A model generated the notes under the pieces. The model saw only the letters and a list, made by a program, of their open reading frames with translations. It searched no databases and was not told the origin of the DNA. A stretch of 64,000 nt of DNA from Thermoleptolyngbya sichuanensis A183 (GTDB lineage Bacteria > Cyanobacteriota > Cyanobacteriia > Elainellales > Elainellaceae). The translations under genes and the position numbers were made by a program. Position 1 is the first letter of the stretch. Every line of letters starts with the position of its first letter. Location of the stretch: the NCBI RefSeq assembly GCF_013177315.1, contig NZ_CP053661.1, forward strand, positions 4,030,001-4,094,000. Reading direction: 5' to 3'. This document shows positions 24,817 through 34,055 of this stretch, piece by piece.

Positions 24817-26712
24817 ATGACATTCAACGGGAACGATTCTGCCGAATATCGCCCCTCCGTTACCCCCGCTGCGGCCAGCGCGGATGCCAAGCCCGCCCAG
24901 CCGCTGCAAATCACCGACGACCTGGATCAACTGCTGGCGATTTTGCCTGACCCAATTCGCGATCGCCTAGAACAGCATCCCCAGCGCAACGTGCTGGTGG
25001 AAGTGGTGCTAGATCTGGGTCGCCGCCCCGAAGCCCGCTTTCCTGGCACGTCTGAGTATCTCTCCGAAGATGCCATCACTAAAGCAGACTTGCAGCACTG
25101 TATCGACCGCGTGGGCATCTTTAGCGGCGACAACCGGGCGGGCATTGAAAAAACCCTGCACCGCATCAGCGCCATCCGCAACCGCGCTGGCGAAATTATC
25201 GGCCTCACCTGTCGCGTCGGGCGGGCGGTCTACGGCACGATTGGCATGATTCGTGACCTAGTAGAATCGGGGCGATCGATCCTGATGCTGGGGCGTCCAG
25301 GCGTGGGCAAGACCACGGCCCTGCGCGAAATCGCCCGCGTGCTGGCAGATGAGCTAGAAAAGCGCGTCGTCATCATCGACACCTCCAACGAAGTGGCCGG
25401 CGACGGCGACATTCCCCATCCCGCCATCGGTCGGGCCCGGCGGATGCAGGTGGCCCATCCCGAAAACCAGCATCAGGTGATGATCGAGGCAGTGGAAAAC
25501 CACATGCCAGAAGTGATCATCATTGACGAAATCGGTACGGAGCTAGAAGCGCAGGCCGCCCGCACGATTGCCGAACGCGGTGTGCAACTGATCGGTACGG
25601 CCCACGGCAACCAGATTGAGAACCTGATGAAAAACCCCACCCTTTCCGACCTGGTGGGCGGCATTCAGTCTGTGACGCTGGGCGACGAAGAGGCCCGCCG
25701 TCGGGGCAGCCAAAAGAGCGTGCTGGAGCGCAAAGCGCCGCCGACCTTCGACATTGCGGTGGAAATGCTGGAGCGGCAAAAGTGGGTGGTGCATGAGTCG
25801 GTGGCAGACACGGTGGATGCGCTGCTGCGCGGGCGCGTGCCCAATCCCCAGGTGCGCCAGGTCAACGACGCAGGCGAAGTCACCATTACCCATGAGCAGA
25901 GCGGCAAAGGGCTGGACCCAAAACCCGTCCGATCGCTCCCCTTTGGCGACAGCAGCACGGCCTTGCGCGATACGGGCGCGGCGCGGGTGGCGGGCTGGCG
26001 CTCGTCGGGACAGATGATGCCGCTGCCGTCGCCCCGCTATGACCGGGTAGCGCGGTTTCCCCGTGATACGGATTCGTTCAGCGGCCTGATGTCGCCGGAG
26101 CGCCAGTCCTTTGACCAGATGCTGAACGACTCGCTAGAGCGATCGCTCATGAGCGAGGAAGCGGACCCCTTCGGTGAGGTGCCCACGGCAGGGCCCAACG
26201 GCGAAGATTTGCCGCTGCACATCTACCCCTACGCCGTCAGTCGGCATCTGGTAGAACAGGTGATTCACACGATGAACCTGCCCATCGTGCTGACGAAGGA
26301 TCTAGACGGGGCGGATGCGGTGCTGGCGCTGCGATCGCACATCAAGAACCACTCCAAACTGCGGCAAATTGCCAAGAGTCGCCAGCTTTCGATCTTTACA
26401 GTCAAGTCAAATAGTATGCCGCAGATTATCCGCGCCCTCCAGCGGATGCTAAAGATGGAAGATGCGTTTTTGGAGGAGCCGATCAACCTCAACCTGTTTT
26501 CGCGCAGCGGCGACGAAGACGAGATCGAGGCGCTGGAAGAAGCGCGGCTGGCTGTGGAGCAGATTGTGATTCCCAAAGGGCAACCTGTGGAACTGCTGCC
26601 TCGCTCCGCCAAGGTTCGCAAGATGCAGCATGAACTGGTGGAACACTATCACCTGAAGTCCTCCAGTTTTGGCGAAGAGCCAAACCGACGGCTGCGGATT
26701 TATCCAGCGTAG
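24817..26712 (+). CDS. Ycf45-like AAA ATPase with C-terminal R3H domain
   Basis: The 631-aa protein contains a SpoIIIAA/Ycf45-type ATPase core: Walker A GRPGVGKTT (about 159), Walker B VIIIDEIG (about 232), and TAHGNQIENLMKNPTLSDLV. A linker follows, then a C-terminal R3H single-strand nucleic-acid-binding region (about 565-631, ending EEPNRRLRIYPA). Algal plastids carry ycf45; its role is not settled, but R3H suggests RNA or DNA binding. The stop is 5 bp before the next gene, so they are probably co-transcribed. Confidence 0.88.
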   Translation: MTFNGNDSAEYRPSVTPAAASADAKPAQPLQITDDLDQLLAILPDPIRDRLEQHPQRNVLVEVVLDLGRRPEARFPGTSEYLSEDAITKADLQHCIDRVGIFSGDNRAGIEKTLHRISAIRNRAGEIIGLTCRVGRAVYGTIGMIRDLVESGRSILMLGRPGVGKTTALREIARVLADELEKRVVIIDTSNEVAGDGDIPHPAIGRARRMQVAHPENQHQVMIEAVENHMPEVIIIDEIGTELEAQAARTIAERGVQLIGTAHGNQIENLMKNPTLSDLVGGIQSVTLGDEEARRRGSQKSVLERKAPPTFDIAVEMLERQKWVVHESVADTVDALLRGRVPNPQVRQVNDAGEVTITHEQSGKGLDPKPVRSLPFGDSSTALRDTGAARVAGWRSSGQMMPLPSPRYDRVARFPRDTDSFSGLMSPERQSFDQMLNDSLERSLMSEEADPFGEVPTAGPNGEDLPLHIYPYAVSRHLVEQVIHTMNLPIVLTKDLDGADAVLALRSHIKNHSKLRQIAKSRQLSIFTVKSNSMPQIIRALQRMLKMEDAFLEEPINLNLFSRSGDEDEIEALEEARLAVEQIVIPKGQPVELLPRSAKVRKMQHELVEHYHLKSSSFGEEPNRRLRIYPA

Positions 26713-26717
26713 GCACT

Positions 26718-27503
26718 ATGAAATCATCAACGCAGAAATCAACGGGGGGAACGGTGCTGGCGATCGCCACCCCGATTGCCATCTTGGCTACCCTGGCGGT
26801 AAACACCCTGTCCAACACCAACCCCCCCGGCGGCGTGAACGTGGGCGAACTAGCCAACACGCTGCTGAGGGACGTGCGGGTCTTGCCTGCAAACTACGCC
26901 TTCATCATCTGGGGCGTGATTTACGTCGGGCTGATTGCCTACGGCATTTACCAAATTCGCCCGGCCCAGACTGGCGATACTGCCATTGTGCAGGCAGACG
27001 CGCTGTTGATCGTCGCCTGTGTTGCCCAAATCGCGTGGATTTATCTGTTTACATTTCGGCAGTTTTGGGCCTCGGTCTTGGCTATGCTGATCATCCTGGG
27101 GTCGCTCATTTTTGCCTATCTGCGGCTGGGCATTGGGCGCGATCGGGTGGGGCGCGATCGCCGCTGGAATGCCCACCTTCCCTTCAGCATCTACCTGGCG
27201 TGGATTTCTGTCGCGACGATTGTGAACATTGCCTCGGCCCTGTTTGCCAACAACTGGAGCGGCGGCCTTGCCCCAGACCTGTGGGCGCTGCTGCTGCTGG
27301 TCATTGGAACGGCGATCGCCCTTGTCGTCTTTTTCCAGCGGCGAGACATCGCGTTTCTGCTGGTGTTTATCTGGGCGTATGGGGCGATCGCCGTGCGACA
27401 GTCCGCCTTTCCGCTGGTACAAATTGGGGCGATCGGCGGCGCAGTTCTGCTGGCAGGGGTCGTCCTCTGGAGCCTGTGGCAGCCAAGGCAGCGGTTTGAG
27501 TGA
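26718..27503 (+). CDS. Tryptophan-rich sensory protein (TspO/MBR-like) membrane protein
   Basis: The 261-aa protein has about seven hydrophobic segments. ANYAFIIWGVIYVGLIAYGIYQ near residues 58-79 is the TspO-type W-G-x-I-Y block, followed by IAWIYLFTFRQFWASVL. Cyanobacterial relatives are annotated as tryptophan-rich sensory proteins; some bind tetrapyrroles, but the substrate here is unknown. The gene begins 5 bp after the ycf45-like gene and ends in a long perfect hairpin shared with the convergent neighbour. Confidence 0.75.
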   Translation: MKSSTQKSTGGTVLAIATPIAILATLAVNTLSNTNPPGGVNVGELANTLLRDVRVLPANYAFIIWGVIYVGLIAYGIYQIRPAQTGDTAIVQADALLIVACVAQIAWIYLFTFRQFWASVLAMLIILGSLIFAYLRLGIGRDRVGRDRRWNAHLPFSIYLAWISVATIVNIASALFANNWSGGLAPDLWALLLLVIGTAIALVVFFQRRDIAFLLVFIWAYGAIAVRQSAFPLVQIGAIGGAVLLAGVVLWSLWQPRQRFE

Positions 27504-27530
27504 TGGAGGGAAGAACGAAGAGAGAAGAAC

Positions 27531-27605
27531 GAAGAGAGAAGAACGAAGAACGAAGAGGTTCTGGTTTTCCTTTTTTCGCTTTTCGTTCTTCGTTCTTCTC
27601 TCTTC
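27531..27605. terminator. 24-bp perfect inverted repeat between convergent genes
   Basis: GAAGAGAGAAGAACGAAGAA and the next four bases (27531-27554) pair exactly with 27582-27605 around a 27-nt loop. Tandem gaagaacgaagaga units extend the left arm from 27510. It sits between the stops at 27503 and 27631 and can act on both strands. Confidence 0.75.
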
Positions 27606-27630
27606 CTTTTTCCGCCCCTCCCCATCACCC

Positions 27631-28929
27631 CTAATGCCCCTCCAGCCGCCTGCGCCATTCCGCATCGATTTTGTCTACCTGGGCGAGTTCCTGCGGGGTC
27701 AGGTCTTCCTGAGTGCTGTAGGCCAGGTTGGCTTCATCCACGACAGATTCCAGCGCAAACTGCTGGGCAAAGGCGAGTTTTTCCTGAATTTTCGGCCCGA
27801 GGCGATTCAGCGCTTCGGCGCGACGCTGGCGCATTTCGTTGCGGGCGGCGATCGCCTTGTTGCGTCCCTGAATCCACAGATAGCGCACCAGCGGCACAAT
27901 TAGAAAACCCGCCGCGTAGGCCAGCAGCAGCCCATAAATACCGCCGACCAAGCCGACGATGCCGCCCAGCGATGCCGCGCCGCCCCGCAGCAGGGAACCC
28001 AGCATCAGCGCGCCGACAATATTCACCACGCCCAGCCCAGCCGCCATCATCAGTTGCCCAGATGTCGCTTGGCTAAAGCGCCAGGGCAATTCCTTCAGGT
28101 ATGCCGCCACCGAGAGGCGATTTTGCTGCTGGGCGGTGACTTGCAGTTCGGGGAAGTGGTAGACCAGTTCGCCCGTGGGGCTGACCTCTGGGCGGCCGTT
28201 GAAGCGGGTCAGCACAGGCAGCATGTAGTCTTCTAGGTCGGTGGTTGCGGTGTTGATCTGGTCGAGGTAAGGGGTGACTTGCTCGGCAACCACTACGCCC
28301 CGCTGGTTGCGGATGACATTGGCGATCGCCCGCCAGCGCCGCTCCTCCAGATTTGCATTCGGATTGCCATCGCCAAACAGGAACGAAAACACCGATTCCA
28401 GGAAACTCATTTGATTTTTGGGATCGCTGGCGTTTTCTGCCTGTTCGCGGCGATGGCGACGATCGGTGTCCGGCAGAAAAATCCAGTACCAGTCGGGGCC
28501 AATCCACATGCGGGGCAGCATCACCATGCCGCCGCCGTCAAAGTCGCGGTCGTTGTCGCCCTGGGCGGCGCTGAGGGCCAGCATGGCGGCAATAATGGCG
28601 ATCGCAATCAGGACAATCGAGGCCACCAGCGCAATCCCAAAGCTGATGCGAATCAAGTAGAACATCACCCGCCAGACCTTGCTCCACCAGGCCTGTAGCC
28701 GCAGCCGGAAGTATTTATTTTGCAACACTTGGCGAAAATTGCGCGGAAAGACATAGGCAATATCGCCCGCGTCCGACACCTGCATGTGCCCGCCCGCCTC
28801 AGATGCCAGCGCCAGCAGACCTTGCTCGGCCCGCTTCACGTCCAGCCCTGCCAGCGAAGCCAGGTCGCCTGCGGTGACTCGATAATTAAGCCGCTCGACG
28901 GCTTTCATCAATTCGGCATCCAGTGCCAT
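27631..28929 (-). CDS. Conserved membrane protein, plant At5g03900-like
   Basis: The 432-aa protein starts MALDAELMKAVERLNYRVTA, a winged-helix-like N-terminus. Two membrane segments near 88-120 (FYLIRISFGIALVASIVLIA) and a pair near 296-350 (GGIVGLVGGIYGLLLAYAAG) follow. The C-terminus is a charged helix. It resembles the chloroplast protein At5g03900, which has been labelled as iron-sulfur biogenesis, though no iron-sulfur motif is visible here. Function in cyanobacteria is unknown. Confidence 0.7.
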   Translation of the reverse strand: MALDAELMKAVERLNYRVTAGDLASLAGLDVKRAEQGLLALASEAGGHMQVSDAGDIAYVFPRNFRQVLQNKYFRLRLQAWWSKVWRVMFYLIRISFGIALVASIVLIAIAIIAAMLALSAAQGDNDRDFDGGGMVMLPRMWIGPDWYWIFLPDTDRRHRREQAENASDPKNQMSFLESVFSFLFGDGNPNANLEERRWRAIANVIRNQRGVVVAEQVTPYLDQINTATTDLEDYMLPVLTRFNGRPEVSPTGELVYHFPELQVTAQQQNRLSVAAYLKELPWRFSQATSGQLMMAAGLGVVNIVGALMLGSLLRGGAASLGGIVGLVGGIYGLLLAYAAGFLIVPLVRYLWIQGRNKAIAARNEMRQRRAEALNRLGPKIQEKLAFAQQFALESVVDEANLAYSTQEDLTPQELAQVDKIDAEWRRRLEGH

Positions 28930-29176
28930 AGCGTTTCCCTTAAGCCAGAAACTATCTTCACTCTAGAAATTTTTGAAGCAAAGTGACAATGTTTCGGAGC
29001 CAAGGCTGAGAGGTTGCACTTTGCCCTGCGGCGTGACTCACTTCCCCCTCCGGTCGTGATGCCCATCATCGACAAATCCGTAGATTTTCGGAACCCCTGC
29101 CAACGCTCCGGCCAAAGGTTGCAAATCAGCGATAAAGTAGCAAATAGGATTTTCCAGGCTTTTCCCAAACGCAGCT

Positions 29177-29698
29177 ATGCCCAGATCTCAACGCAACGAC
29201 AACTTCATTGATAAGACCTTTACCGTCATGGCAGACCTGATTCTCAAGGTACTGCCGACGAACAAGGCCGCCAAAGAAGCCTTTGCCTACTATCGAGATG
29301 GCATGTCGGCTCAGGCGGATGGGGAATATGCCGAAGCTCTGGCAAACTACGAGGAAGCGCTGAAGCTGGAGCAAGACCCCTACGATCGCAGCTTTGTGCT
29401 ATATAACATGGGGCTAATCTACGCCAGCAACGGCGAACACGATCGCGCCCTGGAAAGCTACCACCAAGCGCTGGAACTTAACCCTCGAATGCCGCAGGCG
29501 CTCAACAATATTGCGGTGATCTACCACTACCTGGGCGAACAGGCCGAACTGGCGAACAACACCAGCGAAGCCGACAAGAACTATGACCAGGCGGCGGAAT
29601 ACTGGGAGCGAGCCATCCGCCTTGCGCCCAACAACTACATCGAAGCCCAAAACTGGCTGAAAACCACCGGCCGCATGAAGATCGACGTATTTTTCTAA
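29177..29698 (+). CDS. ycf3: Photosystem I assembly protein Ycf3
   Basis: Ycf3 is a thylakoid-peripheral chaperone that helps PsaA/PsaB assemble. The 173-aa protein starts [20 protein letters not shown] and contains three TPR units (about 35-68, 73-106 and 121-153), including [20 protein letters not shown] and [15 protein letters not shown]. Length and ends match plastid Ycf3. Followed 41 bp later by gatC. Confidence 0.97.
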   Translation: MPRSQRNDNFIDKTFTVMADLILKVLPTNKAAKEAFAYYRDGMSAQADGEYAEALANYEEALKLEQDPYDRSFVLYNMGLIYASNGEHDRALESYHQALELNPRMPQALNNIAVIYHYLGEQAELANNTSEADKNYDQAAEYWERAIRLAPNNYIEAQNWLKTTGRMKIDVFF

Positions 29699-29739
29699 GA
29701 TTTCCCCCCTCGTCTCTTTGTTTTTCCTTTTTCCTAAAA

Positions 29740-30033
29740 ATGCTCGATCGCGAACAGGTTCACAAAGTTGCCCACCTCGCTCGTTTGGCGCTGACACCCG
29801 CCGAGGAGGAGCAGTTCACCACGCAGCTTGGCAGTATTTTGGAATATTTTGAGCAACTGAATGAGCTGGATACCCGCGACGTGCCGCCGACGACTCGCGC
29901 CATCGACGTGAGCAATGTCGTGCGTCCTGATGCGCTCCAGCCCTATCCCAACCGCGAGGCGATTCTCGATAGCGCCCCCGATCGCGACGGCGAGTTCTTT
30001 AAAGTGCCGCAGATTATGGGCGGGGGCGATTAG
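29740..30033 (+). CDS. gatC: Glutamyl/aspartyl-tRNA amidotransferase subunit C
   Basis: GatC is the small subunit of the GatCAB complex that converts misacylated Glu-tRNA-Gln (and Asp-tRNA-Asn) to the correct form. The 97-aa product has [20 protein letters not shown], the [13 protein letters not shown] segment and VVRPDAL. gatA and gatB are elsewhere, as usual in cyanobacteria. Confidence 0.95.
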   Translation: MLDREQVHKVAHLARLALTPAEEEQFTTQLGSILEYFEQLNELDTRDVPPTTRAIDVSNVVRPDALQPYPNREAILDSAPDRDGEFFKVPQIMGGGD

Positions 30034-30164
30034 CCCCGATCCGATCATCAGTTTTGCTCTAAACGGTTCTGAACAGTTATGTCCTGATCCAGTTATGTCC
30101 TGGTCAGCTAAACCCTGAATAGTCACAACACGAGTCGCTACAGCACCAGTCGTCAGGACAAACC

Positions 30165-30638
30165 ATGAAAATTCAAGCGATTTACACCGATGGGGCCTGT
30201 TCGGGAAACCCTGGCCCGGGTGGCTGGGGAACGCTCGTCGTGTTTGAAGACGGCAGCGTTCATGAAATGGGCGGGGGCGATCGCCAAACCACCAACAACC
30301 GCATGGAAATGCAGGCGGCGATCGCAGCGCTGGAATACCTGAAAGCCACCGGACAAACGCAGCCCATCCCGCTCTACACCGATAGCCAATACCTGATCAA
30401 CGGCATCACGCAATGGATGAATGGCTGGAAGCGCAAAGGCTGGACAACCTCTAGCGGTGGCGCAGTATTAAACCAGGAACTCTGGCAGCGGCTCGACGCG
30501 CTGAATTCTCGTCAGATCCAGTGGACTTACGTGCGCGGCCACGCGGGCAACGCCGGGAACGAACGCTGTGATGCGATCGCCCGTGCCTTTGCCCAAGGAC
30601 AAGTGCCCCACTTGCAGCAAATCGGCCCCGTCTCTTGA
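30165..30638 (+). CDS. rnhA: Ribonuclease HI
   Basis: RNase HI cuts the RNA strand of RNA-DNA hybrids. The 157-aa protein shows the catalytic set: Asp in [17 protein letters not shown], Glu in [15 protein letters not shown], Asp in [12 protein letters not shown] and Asp in [15 protein letters not shown]. It has a standard length and ATG at 30165. It is on the same strand as gatC, 131 bp after it, and convergent with the MoaD-like gene. Confidence 0.96.
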   Translation: MKIQAIYTDGACSGNPGPGGWGTLVVFEDGSVHEMGGGDRQTTNNRMEMQAAIAALEYLKATGQTQPIPLYTDSQYLINGITQWMNGWKRKGWTTSSGGAVLNQELWQRLDALNSRQIQWTYVRGHAGNAGNERCDAIARAFAQGQVPHLQQIGPVS

Positions 30639-30704
30639 GTGCTGTGTCGAATTCTTAGCACCTACGCAGAGCGCCATCGCCCCCGCACAGACTGGCTAGA
30701 CCAG

Positions 30705-30980
30705 CTAGCCGCCCGCCACAGCAGGCACAATGCTCACTTCATCGCCTGCATTCAGCACCGTGTTTGCGCCGTCCAAAAACCGGATGTCTTCGCTATTCAC
30801 ATAGAAGTTCACAAAGCGGCGGAGTTTGCCCTGGTCGTCGCACAGACGGGCCTTAATCCCAGGAAAAGACGCATCGAGCTTATCCAGCAATTCGGCGATC
30901 GTCGCGCCTTCGACTTCTACAGTCGCCTGATTGGCAGTGAACTGTTGCAGCGGCGTGGGAATGAGAACTTTGACAGACAT
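30705..30980 (-). CDS. MoaD/ThiS-family sulfur-carrier-like protein
   Basis: The 91-aa product has a ubiquitin-like fold pattern ([12 protein letters not shown], then [20 protein letters not shown]) and ends VPAVAGG, the di-glycine tail that is activated and loaded with sulfur in MoaD, ThiS and CysO. It lies 109 bp after thrC on the same strand. MoaD/ThiS-like genes occur beside threonine synthase in other cyanobacteria, which hints at sulfur transfer in Thr/Cys-related metabolism, as with CysO-CysM; that is inference. It is not next to molybdopterin genes. Confidence 0.85.
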   Translation of the reverse strand: MSVKVLIPTPLQQFTANQATVEVEGATIAELLDKLDASFPGIKARLCDDQGKLRRFVNFYVNSEDIRFLDGANTVLNAGDEVSIVPAVAGG

Positions 30981-31088
30981 AGCTGAGAAAATTGGGGTGG
31001 AAGGAGTAAACGGATTGACGGGGTAACAGAGGGTTATCGAAGCTGAGAAGCAAGCAGTCTAGCCCCTGCCCCTAGGAATTTGGGTCTC

Positions 31089-32396
31089 TTAAACCGTGAC
31101 CTGCTGCCATTCCAGGCGGCCCAGCGTCTGCGCCCGCTCCAGCGCCCGTTCAAAGCTTTCCAGCTTGGGTTCGATAGTGAGGGGTTCGCCAATGTAGCCC
31201 TGGACAGCTTCCTGGGTCTTCAGCCCGTTGCCCGTGATGTAGGCGACGGTGGTTTCGTCGGGGTTGATTTTGCCTGCTTCAGCCAGTTTTTTCAGAACGG
31301 CGATCGTAGTGCCGCCTGCGGTTTCGGTGAAGATGCCTTCGGTTTCGGCCAGTAGTTTGATGCCTTCGACCACTTCCGGATCGCTGACTGATTCAATATT
31401 GCCATTGGTCTTGCGGGCAATGTCCAGTGCATATACCCCATCTGCCGGATTGCCAATCGCGATGGATTTGGCAATGGTATTGGGTTTGACGGGTGTGATG
31501 AAGTCGCGGTCTTCGCGGTAGGCCTGGGCAATAGGCGAGCAGCCGTCTGCCTGAGCGCCGCTGAAACGCACCGCTTTCTCCTCCACCAAGCCAACTTTGG
31601 TAAATTCTTGGAAGCCTTTGTATATTTTCGTGAACAGAGAGCCAGAGGCCAGCGGCGCAACGATGTGGTCCGGCAGTTGCCAGCCAAGCTGCTCGATGAC
31701 TTCGTAGCCCAGGGTTTTGGAACCTTCGGAATAGTAGGGGCGCAGGTTGATATTCACAAAGCCCCAGCCGTGGGTGTTGGCGACTTCCGAGCAGAGGCGG
31801 TTCACTTGGTCATAGTTGCCATGAACGGCCATGACGGTGGGCCCGTAGATCAGCGTACCCAGGACTTTGCCTGCTTCCAGGTCAGAGGGAATAAACACAC
31901 AGCAGTCTAGCCCTGCGTGGGCGGCGATCGCCGCTGTCGAGTTTGCCAAGTTCCCAGTGCTAGCGCAGGAAACCGTCGTAAAGCCCAGTTCCCGTGCGCG
32001 AGTCAGCGCCACGGACACCACCCGGTCTTTGAAGCTGAGGGTGGGCATGTTCACTGCGTCGTTCTTGATGTAGAGATTTTTGATACCCAGGCGACGCGCC
32101 AGACGGTTTGCCTTCAGCAGCGGCGTAAAGCCTGTGCCCACGTCAATCAGGTTATCCGTTGCAACGGGCAAGAAAGAGCGATAGCGCCAGATAGACTTGG
32201 GGCCGGCTTCGATGGTTTGACGGGTCACGACTTTGCTCAGGTGGGCGTAGTCGTAGGTCACTTCCAGTGGCCCAAAGCACAATTCGCAAACGTGAATTGC
32301 CTTTGCTTCATACTCTGCACCGCACTCTTTACACTTCAAGCCAGAAAAAGCAGCAGCGGTGGAACGGGTTTGGGTGGGGTGGGTTGCCAGCGTCAT
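31089..32396 (-). CDS. thrC: Threonine synthase
   Basis: ThrC turns O-phosphohomoserine into threonine using pyridoxal phosphate. The 436-aa protein has an N-terminal four-Cys zinc-ribbon-like segment (CKECGAEYEA then CELCFGPLE), the PLP lysine in TLSFKDRVVSVAL, and SCASTGNLANSTAAIAAHAG. The start at 32396 (MTLATHPTQ) is chosen; an in-frame ATG at 32504 would add 36 unrelated residues. It heads a probable thrC-moaD-like transcript. Confidence 0.95.
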   Translation of the reverse strand: MTLATHPTQTRSTAAAFSGLKCKECGAEYEAKAIHVCELCFGPLEVTYDYAHLSKVVTRQTIEAGPKSIWRYRSFLPVATDNLIDVGTGFTPLLKANRLARRLGIKNLYIKNDAVNMPTLSFKDRVVSVALTRARELGFTTVSCASTGNLANSTAAIAAHAGLDCCVFIPSDLEAGKVLGTLIYGPTVMAVHGNYDQVNRLCSEVANTHGWGFVNINLRPYYSEGSKTLGYEVIEQLGWQLPDHIVAPLASGSLFTKIYKGFQEFTKVGLVEEKAVRFSGAQADGCSPIAQAYREDRDFITPVKPNTIAKSIAIGNPADGVYALDIARKTNGNIESVSDPEVVEGIKLLAETEGIFTETAGGTTIAVLKKLAEAGKINPDETTVAYITGNGLKTQEAVQGYIGEPLTIEPKLESFERALERAQTLGRLEWQQVTV

Positions 32397-32695
32397 GGAG
32401 GGGTCTCGTCCTGTGATATCTCGTTCGTTTTGCGTGAAATGAAGTCTGGGAAAGGGTTGCAGGTTTCCTTCACCCAATGCAAGGAATCGTAGCATGGGCA
32501 ACAAACAGCGTCAAACATACCCGACTTTTTTTGTCGGGATTTGACTCGATCCCGAATTTCACTGCATTTGAACCGCACAGGACTTACGCACTTGCAATAA
32601 GCTTTTGGGGTTTTGGACAATTTCTTGCTGCGTAAGTCCTGCCGCATTCAAGGTAAGGAAGATTTCAGCAGGGGTTTCATCGTTGACTCTAGTCC
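32397..32695. other. Intergenic region upstream of thrC
   Basis: About 300 bp. A small hairpin CCCGAC-ttttttt-GTCGGG lies at 32520-32538, and the AGGACTTACGCA element copy 3 at 32579-32640. No gene is seen. Confidence 0.5.
32579..32640. repeat. Dispersed inverted-repeat element, copy 3 (AGGACTTACGCA family)
   Basis: Exact termini AGGACTTACGCA and TGCGTAAGTCCT are 62 bp apart overall. The left half (cttgcaataagcttttgggg) matches copies 1 and 2; the long internal stem is deleted. Confidence 0.85.
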
Positions 32696-33685
32696 TCAGC
32701 GCCAATCATCCAACACGAACGCACCGGGATGGTTAAACGCAGGCTGGTTTGGGCAGAGCATCGCCACGCCCAGGATGTCGATGCGAAACCCCAGGCTCCG
32801 CAAAAGCTGGTACGCACCCTGCCGCTCCGTATTGACCCCGCAGATCAGGGTTGAGAGTCCGCGCTGAGCCGCCAGACCTTCGCAGGCTTGCAACAGAGAG
32901 GCGAGGGATTCGGACGCGCGATTCGCGAAGCGATCCCCACGGGAATCGCCCGACCGCACCGCACCAAATTTCACGTAACAAGCGTCTTTGCCTGCTTCAG
33001 TACCTTCTCCACAATGGCAAATCGCAAACCCCTCCAGATGTTGATTTTCGACAGGGGAACCCTGGCTTTCCAGCAGTACGGTCTCGCCCCAGTGGCGAGC
33101 GGCAACGGTGCGAATTTCGTTGCTCAAGTCGAGTCCCTCGAACACTGTATTGGTCAGCTCAGCACAGCGAGCCAAACTGTCTGCTTGCGTGGCCGCCGCC
33201 AACTCTGAATATCTCAGGCCGGGCTGAAGAGGGGGCTGGGAATTCTGAGGCTGAACGGGCTTGCTCATGACCGCCGTCAAACAGCGGGGGTGAAACCTGA
33301 ACCGCTCGTAGAGTGCGAGGTGTTTAGGGCTGTTGGAAAACGTAAAGATGCCAAGCTGAGATATTTGATGCTGAGCAAAATAGTCCATTGCAGCGCTGAC
33401 GAGTTGCTGCCCTACCTTCTGATTCCAGTAGTCGGGATGGACAGTGAGTGGGCCAAACCCGCCAAAGCTGCCCCAGTTCACCGCAATATTTGAGCCAACG
33501 ATCTGACCATTATCTTCTGCGACAAACGCGGCGGATGGGTCGAGATACCACCGATTCATGTAGTTCATCGTTCTGGCAAAGTCTTGCGGGTCGGGCAGGC
33601 CGATAAAGGTGCCAAACGCCAGACGGAAGAGATGATCGGCGATCGCCAAATCCGCTTCCTGCATTGCCCGAATCGTAATGGCCAT
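32696..33685 (-). CDS. GNAT-family N-acetyltransferase, with an in-frame palindromic repeat
   Basis: The 329-aa protein carries an N-terminal GNAT domain (about 1-145): AFVAEDNGQIVGSNIAVNWG, FGPLTVHPDYWNQKVGQQLV (acetyl-CoA loop) and LGIFTFSNSPKHLALYERF. A second, more diverged acetyltransferase-like half ends with SLGFRIDILGVAM. Substrate unknown. Residues about 246-258 (DSRGDRFANRA) derive from a 32-bp dispersed repeat inserted without breaking the frame; these residues lie in a likely surface loop between KFGAVRSG and SLASLLQACEGL. Confidence 0.85.
   Translation of the reverse strand: MAITIRAMQEADLAIADHLFRLAFGTFIGLPDPQDFARTMNYMNRWYLDPSAAFVAEDNGQIVGSNIAVNWGSFGGFGPLTVHPDYWNQKVGQQLVSAAMDYFAQHQISQLGIFTFSNSPKHLALYERFRFHPRCLTAVMSKPVQPQNSQPPLQPGLRYSELAAATQADSLARCAELTNTVFEGLDLSNEIRTVAARHWGETVLLESQGSPVENQHLEGFAICHCGEGTEAGKDACYVKFGAVRSGDSRGDRFANRASESLASLLQACEGLAAQRGLSTLICGVNTERQGAYQLLRSLGFRIDILGVAMLCPNQPAFNHPGAFVLDDWR
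32918..32949. repeat. 32-bp palindromic repeat inside a coding sequence
   Basis: GCGATTC-gcgaagcgatccccacgg-GAATCGC is a near-palindrome that matches the intergenic copy at 18520-18552. It encodes hydrophilic residues in the acetyltransferase. Confidence 0.75.
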
Positions 33686-33836
33686 GAGTCTGGGTGGGTC
33701 TGGGTAGCGTTTAAGCGTTGCTCATTTTCAGCAGCAGCAGCTCAATAGTAGCCAGAGGGCGATCGCCCCGATCCACAGGTCAACAAAGGTTTGCAATAAC
33801 CACGCTGCAAGCCTGGACGGAAAAGGCTGATTCATT

Positions 33837-33880
33837 TTGGATTTTAGATTTTGGGTTTTGGATTTGCGACTTTGGATGTC
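33837..33880. repeat. ATTTTGG-type heptamer repeats
   Basis: A run of ttttgga/ttttggg units in the 370-bp gap between the acetyltransferase start and psbA. The rest of the gap holds the psbA terminator and no gene. Confidence 0.7.
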
Positions 33881-33967
33881 TCAGCGTTTGGGAGGCTTCT
33901 AGTCATTTCATGGGTAGCATCACTCAGGAAAGCCGATAAAAGCCGATATTCAAACCCTCCCCACGCG

Positions 33968-33994
33968 AAAAAGCGCCCCCCGCAGGAGGCGCTC
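33968..33994 (-). terminator. Rho-independent terminator of psbA
   Basis: On the minus strand AGCGCC-tcctgcggg-GGCGCT is followed by TTTTT, about 60 bp after the psbA stop. Confidence 0.85.
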
Positions 33995-34055
33995 AGAGAC
34001 TAGCTAATCAGACAGACTCAGCAAACGCTAAGCAGACGCCAAGGCACAGCCAGAA

